Source: Antedon mediterranea (taxonomy: Eukaryota > Echinodermata > Crinoidea > Comatulida > Antedonidae). Taken from it: DNA of 64,000 bases. Below are positions 1 through 10,400 of the stretch, piece by piece (the first letter of the stretch is position 1; every line of letters begins with the position of its first letter). The notes under the pieces were generated by a model. It worked only from the letters and a program-made list of their open reading frames with translations, did no database searches and was not told the origin of the DNA. The translations under genes were made by a program, and so were the position numbers. The stretch covers positions 30,492,001-30,556,000 of the forward strand of contig NC_092674.1 of assembly GCF_964355755.1 (NCBI RefSeq), written 5' to 3'.

Positions 1-378
1 TTACTAAAAACATTCTTACTCTAATAGTTTTACTTACAAGTCGTAAATTAGACAACATACATCGGTGAAATGCCAAGGAATCCTCTATATCAGCTCTTAT
101 GAAAAGATCCATCTCTACTAACGACCACAGTTTTGTTTCATCAAGTTTCACATAGCTGTAAATAAGTATCAATAATAATTCATTCTCATAAATACATTCT
201 GATTGATTAGTTACATAGTCGTTTTCGTGCTACCTTACCTGGATAAACCTGTAATATCCCGAGGGAGACTATTTTACGATAACAATTCCTTTAGCACCCC
301 TTTTATAATAATGGACTAATCCGACAATTTTAGTAAACTGACTGCATTTGTATTTTGATAGATCTTCCATAAATAAAC
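1..378. other. AT-rich sequence, nothing recognised
   Basis: No open frame, RNA gene or repeat is recognised here. It may include decayed upstream sequence of the LINE fragment that follows, but no reverse-transcriptase motif is visible. Confidence 0.4.
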
Positions 379-1221
379 ATGAAAATGATACAAAAACACT
401 GTTGGTTTTTATTGTGGGGTCATTTTGGAAAGTTTACTTGTGCATTTTGTGTAAATGTATTCAGCTTGTCTTCCGTCTATCAATATATTTGTTTCTGCAG
501 TACATTGCTTGGGTTTATCAAACGGTTTGTAGGTTTCAATGACACCGAAATTTTACTACGACTTTTTAATGCACTATGTCGACCTGTTATTGAATATGGT
601 GCTCCTGTGTGGGATCCACATCAAAAACAACATAATATAGCTATTAACAAGTCATTAAGACGGCGGGTTACTAAATTGTGTGTTGAAGGCGATTTCACTG
701 ACAGGCTTAAGATACTAAATTTACCAGATATGGTTCAAAGAATGAAATTTCATAGTATAATTTTTGTAGTTAAGTGTTTGCATAATTTAATTGATTTTGA
801 TATATTTGAATACCTTACAATTAATTCTCGGTATCCAGAGTCCCTCACCTTTAAACACATGTATGCTAGAACTAATGCATTTAAATACTCCCTGTTTGTT
901 AATTTCCCTCGAATATGGGAATGTATCCCGCATAAAGTTCGTAACAAAGTCCTGTTTAACTTTGGGGGGTTTAGAAGGGATTTGAAAAAATGTATTACTG
1001 ATATCGAATTCATCTAGACTATCTCTGTGTATTTATGTCTATTACGTTTTTCGTACTATTAGTTGGGAAAGCCACTCGACAGTGCAGTTCTTTTGAACTG
1101 ATCCACTTTTGGTTACCCGCATGTGCTAGTACTTTTGTTCTGTTTTGTTGATTGATGCCGTACCTTGTTTATGATTTTTGTATGTTACCTGGAAATTGAA
1201 TAAAAAAAAAAAAAAAAAAAA
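379..1221 (+). mobile_element. 5'-truncated non-LTR retrotransposon, 3' end of the RT protein
   Basis: The open frame 379-1017 (212 codons) matches, from about residue 43, the end of CR1/Jockey-type reverse transcriptases: LGFIKRF, then RPVIEYGAPVWDPHQ, a basic LRRRVTKL stretch, and the usual tail with SRYPESLTF, RTNAFKYS and FPRIWECIPHKVRN. The catalytic RT core is absent, so this is a dead 3' fragment. The stop codon is followed by about 180 bp of 3' UTR and an A-run at 1202-1221, the expected poly(A) end of a retroposed copy. The first 40 or so residues are probably not element-derived. Confidence 0.75.
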
Positions 1222-1634
1222 TACATCACGGTCATGCGTCATTTGAGCGTCGTTTATGACATGAACACGTACCTTTTCAATGCGAGACAAATGGCAGCAA
1301 TAACACGAACTGTTTTGGAAACTCTTCTAAACTTGTTATATGGCTTGAATTATAAAGAAATAAAATCGTTAAAAAAACAAACAAAAAACACGTATGTGAC
1401 GTCATTTTCACGCTATAGAGGAACGTACAGTATTTTCTTACCGTTTCATTAGCTCTTGTGGAGATCTGAAACAAAAATATAATTTGAGAAACTTATGATT
1501 GTAAATTATTGTAAAAGGCTGATTATTTGTTACCATACAAATAAAGTTACAGCAATGCATAATGTCTACAATATGCACAAATAAAACATTCTAGTGTGCA
1601 TTGAATTGATAAATATAAGCCCAAAGTCACGAAC
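1222..1634. other. Intergenic, nothing recognised
   Basis: AT-rich sequence with only short chance frames. If the minus-strand exon at 1635-1823 is real, this is its first intron. Confidence 0.4.
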
Positions 1635-1823
1635 CTGTTGGATGGTATGTTGCCGTCGTGTTTGAAGTGATTTTCTAACATTCCTCAAAGCATCTAGCGT
1701 CACATTATCAGCACTGTAACGACATTGCTCCTCCAAATATGTTGCCCGTGTTGAAAGCATAGTTTTGCATTTTTGAAAATGAGACGGAAACACGTCAGTT
1801 GATGTTCTAGCGATACTGGCCAT
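1635..1823 (-). CDS. Candidate first coding exon of an unrecognised gene
   Basis: Reading the minus strand from ATG at 1823 gives exactly 63 codons ending in CAACAG, followed by GTTCGT, a plausible splice donor with phase 0. The peptide begins MASIARTSTDVFPSHFQKC and is rich in charged and helical residues (LEEQCRYSADN, LDALRNVRKSL), with balanced composition unlike translated repeat DNA. The family is not recognised. The start lies 18 bp from a MITE. Downstream exons would lie at the left edge or outside the window. It could still be a chance frame. Confidence 0.33.
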
Positions 1824-1840
1824 ATTTCTGTCAACCCCTC

Positions 1841-2045
1841 AAGCGTGGTTCCCACTAGCGACGCAACGTAACGCAATCTACGCAACGTAAAAAAATGCCC
1901 TTCCAATAATTATGTTTGCCCCCCGCCTGCGTGAAATCAAAGCTGTGATGTTTGCAGCACTGTTGCGTCGTCGGTTCCCACTTGTGATTACGCAATACAG
2001 CACTTTGCGTCAATACATCGTTGCGTTGCGTTGGAACCACGCTTT
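1841..2045. mobile_element. MITE with AGCGTGG terminal inverted repeats
   Basis: The left end AAGCGTGGTTCCCACTAGCG and the right end (GGAACCACGCTT) are inverted repeats about 205 bp apart. The interior carries GCAACG/CGTTGC-rich subrepeats. The right flank is TTA and the left flank TCA, compatible with a 3-bp PIF/Harbinger-like target duplication with one mismatch. The superfamily is inferred. The same sequence is the outer layer of the nest at 2555-3305. Confidence 0.75.
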
Positions 2046-2554
2046 AACGGTTTAGTTTGACCAGAATGATTTTGTAGTAATAGACCTGCGTTGCAACGTT
2101 TCTATGTCGGCCTTATATATATATACATATCCTACATGATCAGGTTGCTTTCTACGTACCGTTTAGGATCATTATGTCTCTAGCAAATTACAACCATCCA
2201 TCTGACGTGCTTCGTTGACTGTTATGCCAACCCCGTTAGAAGCTTATGTTAGGTCTCGTTTTTTATGTTCGTATCAGATTGTTGTCGTTCAAAACGATTC
2301 TATGCTATCGATTTATCTGATTGGTCGATAGTAAGCTTTGCACAATTGTTTTTGTACTGTGTTTATAATGTTGATTGTTGAAATCTTGTCATCAATAAAA
2401 ACATTACCAATACATTTTGAACAAATACTTGAAGTAAATAATTAATTTGGTCTAAAGGCCAATATTCAAGGTCAATAATCTGTCATCATTTTGTCATTGC
2501 TAATTAGTAGGGTTAAAGATTATTGTGATAAAAGTTTGAAATCGATTGACAATT
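2046..2554. other. Intergenic, nothing recognised
   Basis: No gene or repeat boundary is recognised. An AATAAA occurs near 2394, but no transcript can be assigned to it. Confidence 0.4.
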
Positions 2555-2605
2555 AAGCTTGGTTCCCACTAGCGACGAAACGTAATGAAGCCTACGCAAC
2601 GTAAT

Positions 2606-3153
2606 GCTTGGTTCCCACTAGGACGTAAGCAAGTAGACCAATGACAAGCGACAGTTTGAATGATCCATCGCTTTTGATTGGTCAACTCACTTGCGTTGCG
2701 TCCTTCTGTTGCCTCTCTATTCAAATTCAAATTCAAATAAACATTTATTTCTTTCATTCATATTTGAGTAAAAAAACATTATAATTTCTGATATTTTATA
2801 AATAAATATTTTTTTTTTTTTAGAGATATAATACAGTAAATCATAATGTATAAAAAGATGATTCAGTTATATACAAAATGAAAGAGGCAAAAAAACCCAA
2901 GAAAGTATCGATCAATTGGAAACAAAAATCCAATTGAAACTTGTATGTTGGGAAGCCATGTAAGAATATTATATACTTATATATATAAATGTAAACATAT
3001 AACTACACATACACAAAAAGATCAACAGACACACACACACACCAACAGAAAAGGAAGCAATTTCGAAAAAGTATTAATTAAAAATATTACAAAATAGAGA
3101 AAACAATTAGTTATAATTTGAAATAAGTCTAAGTCTATAGTCGGAACCAAGCA
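2606..3153. mobile_element. Middle MITE inserted in the outer MITE
   Basis: The ends TGCTTGGTTCC and GGAACCAAGCA are inverted repeats. TAA stands directly outside both ends, a clean 3-bp target duplication. The interior (CTAGGACGTAAGC, GACCAATGACAAGCGACAG, GATTGGTC) matches the MITE family at 27768-27927. It is itself split by the element at 2724-3131. Confidence 0.75.
2724..3131 (-). mobile_element. LINE/SINE-like 3' tail element inserted in the middle MITE
   Basis: The same roughly 330-410 bp sequence recurs at 10259-10590 (opposite orientation), 13940-14356, 41933-42347 and 61714-62128. All copies share the end with AATAAATGTTTATTTGAATTT followed by a short-period TTGAA repeat, while the other end varies. 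This is the pattern of 5'-truncated non-LTR retroposons with a microsatellite tail. The element reads right to left here. No coding part is present. Confidence 0.65.
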
Positions 3154-3305
3154 TAAGGAATAATAATAATGCCCGCCTGCGTGAAATCAAACTTGCAATG
3201 TTTGCAGCACTGTTGCGTCGTCGGTTCCCACTCGTAATTACATAATACAGCACTTTGCATCAATTACGTTTGCGTTACGTTGCGTCTTCAGTGGGAACCA
3301 CGCTT

Positions 3306-3637
3306 TAATGCTAAGAATTGTTTTTTAATAGAAAATCACACTGACCTGCTACAGCACCTATCAAAGGTTGAGATTAGTAGTCTATAGCATTGCACTTAAT
3401 TGTATTGTAAATATAAAACACTACAAAATAAATGTTACCAGAGGACTTACAAAACAATGTTTAGCAGTAGAAATTATGTTGGTTCGCGGGTATTGAAATG
3501 AAATAACAACAACAAAAGTTGAAAAATAGTATCAGTGTTATTATAATGACGTTATACAATATTGTACGTACAATGTATTGTATTTCAACAAAAGTGTTTA
3601 TGTTCTACATGAAACAAAAAAAAAAAACAAAAAAAAT
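3306..3637. other. Intergenic, nothing recognised
   Basis: AT-rich sequence with a short A-run near 3616. No gene or repeat is recognised. Confidence 0.4.
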
Positions 3638-3745
3638 AAGCGTGGCGCAACGCAATCAAAAGCCACAGTTTCAATAATCCATCGCGTCATGATTGGTCAA
3701 AATACTTGCGTTGCGCGCTAACATCCTTGCGAATAATGGTGTTTA
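3638..3745. mobile_element. MITE fragment (GCAACGCAATC family)
   Basis: Shares AAGCGTG, CGCAACGCAATC, TGATTGGTCAAAATACTTGC and GCGAATAATGGTGTTT with copies at 14722-14812, 42716-42806 and 62497-62587. It lies at a comparable place downstream of collagen genes, so these may partly be paralogous flanks rather than separate insertions. Confidence 0.55.
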
Positions 3746-3842
3746 CCGCTGTTGTAGCCATATAAAAACAAGGCCAACAGCCATAAGTCGCGTGCTCTCA
3801 GAAAAAAATGAACTTTCAAAAAGTAATGTACTTTAAAACTTT

Positions 3843-4101
3843 TCTGTACATCAAAACAGTTCAAAAAGTACAGAAAAGCGATAAAACGCATAGTGATACC
3901 GGGCCGACAGACAGACCGACCGACAGACCGACCGACCGACATAGTGAACTATTGAGTCGCGTCCACCCACGCGACTATTGTCTGTACATCAAAACAGTTC
4001 AAAAAGTACAGAAAAGCGATAAAACGCATAGTGATACCGGACCGACAGACAGACCGACAGACCGACCGACATAGTGAACTATAGAGTCGCGTCCACGCGA
4101 C
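3843..4101. repeat. Two tandem 138-bp units with GACC/GACA tracts
   Basis: TCTGTACATCAAAACAGTTC starts at 3843 and again at 3981, and each unit runs through a CCGACAGACAGACCGACC tract to AGTCGCGTCCAC. Related TCGGTCGG tracts lie in intron 3 of the collagen genes at 7113-7163, 18272-18322 and 47212-47260, next to ACTCTATAGCTCAC, so this is a dispersed repeat family. Confidence 0.7.
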
Positions 4102-4436
4102 TAAAAACACACAATTAAGACATAAATAATATGCACGTACTGTATTGTTTTAAAATTTATTTTTTATAAACGGCTGCCGGAATTTTCACCGGCTTATTCT
4201 TATTTTTCTTCGCTGCTTTTAGCCGGTATTGGTTTTCTTCTTGCCCAATGCATTCTTAGAACTAACATTTTATTTAATACAAAGGGAATACATTAGTTAA
4301 ACTATATATGTGAACATTGGAGAAGGAAATAGTTATGCTAATACGAAAGTCAAACATCATACACATAATTATTCTAGCTAGGAAGTTAAATTACTAAAAA
4401 CATTGGGATCATTTTCCTTCATATTATGAATTCGTT

Positions 4437-7400
4437 TTACAATTCATCGCAGAGGATAAAATCACTAGTAAGTTCTGTGAAATAAAACAAATTAAAGATT
4501 ACCTATATATTGTCTTTTGTTCTTTTAATTGGATATACTAAAATTCTACATTTTACTAAAAAAAGGTGGAGAAGAAAGAAAGAATTGTTTTGAAAAACAA
4601 ATCTTGTCTCTTTTATGTAGCGCCCCTAGCGGCCACTTTATTTGTTTGAAAGAGCTCAATTAATTATGACACGCCACATGGGCAAAACTATTTAGCCTTT
4701 AATGAACAAATGTCTCATACTTACCAAAATCGCAATTTCTTCCTGTAATACAAGGTAAGCAACTACAGTGATAAGTAGAACCACGCCTACTACATGTACC
4801 ACCATTCTGACATGGGTTGGATAGACAGGGATCTACACCACTATTTCCTGTGAATACGGAATAAAATGAATTAATTACTAATATAAAGCAGTGTATAAGT
4901 GCAAGTTAGAAAGTAAATACCGGCAAGAAATAACAGTGGTTTTTAGTTATAACTCTATATTCTCGCACATTAAAAAATATTTGGTTTTTGTACCATTTAC
5001 CCTTTGGTCCTTTTGGTCCCTGTGATCCTTTTGGTCCAGGTGGTCCTTGTGGCCCTTGTTCCCCTCGAACTCCTTCTGTCCCATTTGATCCTTGAGCTCC
5101 TCCTGGTCCCTTTGGTCCTGGTGGTCCTTGTGCTCCGCGATCTCCGTCTGTCCCATTTGGTCCTGGTGGTCCTTGTTCCCCTTGAGCTCCTTCTGCCCCT
5201 TTTGGTCCTTGTGGTCCTCCTGATCCCTTTGGTCCTGGTGGTCCTTGTGCCCCTCGAGCTCCTACTGATCCCTTTGGTCCTGGTGTTCCTTGTAACCCTT
5301 GTTCCCCGCGAGCTCCTTCTAATCCTCTTGGTCCTAGTGGTCCTTGTGGTCCCATTGACCCTCTTGATCCCTTGTACCCTGGTTGTCCCGGTTGCCCATT
5401 GTCTCCGGCAGTTCCTAATAAATTGCACCAATTATGTCAATAAAATTAGTACTGTAGAAAGTTACAAACAAACAATAAAGTAAAACTAGAAGTTTTTTTT
5501 TATAGAAATAACGAAGGCTAGGGTTGGATTGCAATATAAAGACTAGGCTTAGACTTAAGCCCGACGCAATGCGCAAATGAATCATTTTGAAGCATTAAGT
5601 TTCAGTGATTCGTCTTCTGATACAATTTGGTGCCAGAATTAAGAATTTAAAAATGATATTGCGAAAAAATGTAATTGCAATAACAGGACCATAATATGTA
5701 AAACAGGTGCAATATCTATACCTGATGTGGTTTTATCCTGTCTAAATAAAATAAAATAAAAAAATAAATAATTGTCGTCGTATGGAACGCCAAGCAATAA
5801 CATATATGCCAACGTATTAGGATAAAACACATTTTTATTAATAGCCATATTATGAATTATAATCCTATACAAAATAAATAAATCGTTCAACTACTATAGT
5901 ATAATCTTATACAAAACAGAGTAAAAGTAATCACTTACCTTGGTCCCCTTTCGGGCCCTTTAGACCTATAGTAAAAATAAATGATGTTCATTTTTTTATT
6001 TTTTTTATTAAACCTTATTTAGTGAGGGTGACCCTAAACAGGTTATGCTGACAATCAAAGGGCCATTATAAAAACATTATAAAAAACATATGTGGAAAAA
6101 GAAAAACAGATGATCTATGTTAAAAAAAATATATACATAAATACAAAAATATAGCCTACAATACTATACCAGGGAAGTGTAATTTAACTCTTCCCTGACT
6201 ATACAAAACGTTGAGATTTTTCTTTTGGAATTAAATATTTTTTTAGAGCAGACTTAAAATTGTTTATTGTTACCTCATTTTTTAGTTTGGTGTGGGTATA
6301 TTCAGGTATGTTGGTGCTCTATAGATAAAGCTGTTCTTAAAATTTTCGGTTTTAGGGAAAGGTACGACAAATGTCCTCTCATTGACACTTCGGTGAATTA
6401 ATTCATTCGGTTATTAATTGATTATTGAACATATCCTAAATGTTTTTTCTGAAATGTGATTATACATTTTCTTGTCTGCTTCTTTTCTGTACTTCTCACT
6501 CACCACGTTTGCCCCTTTTCCCTGGCTTCCCTACACCAACTTCGCCTTTAATTCCAGGAGAACCAAACAATCCAGTCTCACCTTTATTACCCATATTACC
6601 TTTTAAATAAATTTTAAAAAATTATTGTCTTTGTAGTGTAATAAAATAAAATCTACAAATATTAATAAAGAATGTAATATATTATTTATCAATATTTGTA
6701 GAACATTTTATATATCAAAAATATATGTTGACCAATTTAATTCATTTGTTTGGTTAATCTAGATGTGTTGACTACTAAGTAATGTGAACAAACAATATGT
6801 TGAAGTCATGATAATTTATTACGCATATCTACCTACCCTTTTCTCCTTTACTGCCCATCGCACCATGTTGTCCGGGGATACCAGGTACACCTGAAATGTT
6901 TAAACGTTATTATTGTCACTATATTGTATGACGTCATGACATCACCACTGCACTCCGTCGTCATAAATACCTGAAATGTTATTATTGTTACTATTGTTTG
7001 AATTCATCGTCATAAACCAAATTGTACCAACACATTACTTCAATATTTCACCATCACCACACTCGTAACATTTTATTTAGTTGTGGTTTTTAGTGGCGTG
7101 CCAAGACGACTCTATAGCTCACTATGTCGGTCGGTCGGTTGGTCGGTCGGTAAACACTAACTCAAATTTGCGCACGCGACTGCAGCAAATGTATGGTCTT
7201 GTTTATCAGAGAAACATTCGCACATTATTATTAATATTATTAGTGTTATTATTATTATTATTGCTATAATTTACCCCAAATAATCTCTTTCCTCACCTGG
7301 AGCTGCCGGAATTGGGCTGTTACCCTTCGGGCCTTTTGGGCCTGGTGGTCCTGTAGGGCCTGAAACAAATAATTATAAATATAGAAAAATTTACAGAAAT

Positions 7401-10400
7401 AGCCCTAGTTGATTATGCCTCCTCCACCCAGATACTTATTATTATAATTGGCCCAATTTGAAATATTCAAAATACACATAAATGAATATTATAAATACTA
7501 CGTTAATATTCGTCGTCAAACGATTATTCAGTATTCTCGCAATTCATTTATACTTCAAGTTCAAGTTCAAGTTCAAATTTATTCACATAATGCAAACATA
7601 TACAAAATATAAAAGATACAAGTGGTTGGAAATTAAGTAAATAATAGTTGCATTATGCCTGGAGAATACCATTTAAACCCCAAGGGGCTTTAAGCCTGGA
7701 TCCACCAGAAAGAATAAAAAAGTTACATACTACACAATTCATTTATACTTACACACTACGCAATTCATTTATACTTACATACTACGCAATTCATTTATAC
7801 TTACACACTACGCAATTCATTTATACTTACACACTACGCAATTCATTTATACTTACATACTACGCAATTCATTTATACTTACACACTACGCAATTCATTT
7901 ATACTTACACACTACGCAATTCATTTATACTTACACACTACGCAATTCATTTATACTTACACACTACGCAATTCATTTATACTTACATACTACGCAATTC
8001 ATTTATACTTACACACTACGCAATTCATTTATACTTACACATTACGCAATTCATTTATACTTACATACTACGCAATTCATTTATACTTACACACTACGCA
8101 ATTCATTTATACTTACACACTACGCAATTCATTAATACTTACACACTACGCAATTCATTTATACTTACACACTACGCAATTCATTTATACTTACAAACTA
8201 CGCAATTCATTTATACTTACATACTACGCAATTCATTTATACTTACATACTACGCAATTCATTTATACATACTACGCAATTCATTTATACTTACACACTA
8301 CGCAATTCATTTATACATACTACGCAATTCATTTATACTTACACACTACGCAATTCATTTATACTTACATACTACGCAATTCATTTATACTTACACACTA
8401 CGCAATTCATTTATACTTACATACTACGCAATTCATTTATACTTACATACTACGCAATTCATTTATACATACTACGCAATTCATTTATACTTACACACTA
8501 CGCAATTCATTTATACTTACACACTACGCAATTCATTTATACTTACACACTACGCAATTCATTAATACTTACACACTACGCAATTCATTTATACTTACAG
8601 TACATACTACGCAATTCATTTATACTTACACACTACGCAATTCATTTATACTTACACACTACGCAATTCATTTATACTTACACACTACGCAATTCATTTA
8701 TACTTACACACTACGCAATTCATTTATACTTACACACTACGCAATTCATTTATACTTACACACTACGCAATTCATTTATACTTACATACTACGCAATTCA
8801 TTTATACTTACATACTACGCAATTCATTTATACTTACATACTACGCAATTCATTAATACTTACACACTACGCAATTCATTTATACTTACACACTACGCAA
8901 TTCATTTATACTTACATACTACGCAATTCATTTATACTTACACACTACGCAATTCATTAATACTTACATACTACGCAATTCATTTATACTTACATACTAC
9001 GCAATTCATTTATACTTACACACTACGCAATTCATTTATACTTACATACTACGCAATTCATTTATACTTACAGACTACGCAATTCATTTATACTTACACA
9101 CTACGCAATTCATTTATACTTACATACTACGCAATTCATTTATACTTACATACTACGCAATTCATTTATACTTACACACTACGCAATTCATTTATACTTA
9201 CATACTACGCAATTCATTTATACTTACACACTACGCAATTCATTTATACTTACACACTACACAATTCATTTATACTTACATACTACGCAATTCATTTATA
9301 CTTACACACTACGCAATTCATTTATACTTACACACTACGCAATTCATTTATACTTACACACTACGCAATTCATTTATACTTACATACTACGCAATTCATT
9401 TATACTTACACACTACGCAATTCATTTATACTTACATACTACGCAATTCATTTATACTTACACACTACGCAATTCATTTATACTTACACACTACGCAATT
9501 CATTTATACTTACACACTACGCAATTCATTTATACTTACACACTACGCAATTCATTTATACTTACATACTACGCAATTCATTTATACTTACACACTACGC
9601 AATTCATTTATACTTACACACTACGCAATTCATTTATACTTACATACTACGCAATTCATTTATACTTACACACTACGCAATTCATTTATACTTACATACT
9701 ACGCAATTCATTTATACTTACACACTACGCAATTCATTTATACTTACACACTACGCAATTCATTTATACTTCACACTACGCAATTCATTTATACTTACAC
9801 ACTACGCAATTCATTTATACTTACACACTACGCAATTCATTTATACTTACATACTACGCAATTCATTTATACTTACACACTACGCAATTCATTTATACTT
9901 ACATACTACGCAATTCATTTATACTTACACACTACGCAATTCATTTATACTTACACACTACGCAATTCATTAATACTTACATACTACGCAATTCATTTAT
10001 ACTTACACACTACGCAATTCATTTATACTTACACACTACGCAATTCATTTATACTTACACACTACGCAATTCATTTATACTTACACACTACGCAATTCAT
10101 TAATACTTACATACTACGCAATTCATTTATACTTACACACTACGCAATTCATTTATACTTACACACTACGTAATTCATTAATACTTACACACTACGCAAT
10201 TCATTTATACTTACACACTACGCAATTCATTTATACTTACACACTACGCAATTCATTTATTGTTGGTGTGTGTGTGTGTCTGTTGATCTTTTTGTGTATG
10301 TGTAGTTATATGTTTACATTTATATATATAAGTATATAATATTCTTACATGGCTTCCCAACATACAAGTTTCAATTGGATTTTTGTTTCCAATTGATCGA

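Larger units (their letters stand above)
2555..3305. mobile_element. Outer MITE, split by a nested insertion
   Basis: This is the same family as the MITE at 1841-2045. The left part (AGCTTGGTTCCCACTAGCGA, 2556 on) and the right part (from ATGCCCGCCTGCGTGAAATC near 3169 to CCACGCT at 3304) align with it end to end and are interrupted by about 550 bp. Both outer flanks read TTA, a 3-bp target duplication typical of PIF/Harbinger-like elements. Confidence 0.75.

Noticed and set aside
5004-5483. Long plus-strand frames over the collagen exons (Val/Leu-rich), also near 16011, 38965, 39298, 44243, 58746 and 59079
   Set aside because: They are antisense shadows of Gly-X-Y codons (GGT/CCT-rich); the minus-strand frames have splice sites and homology.
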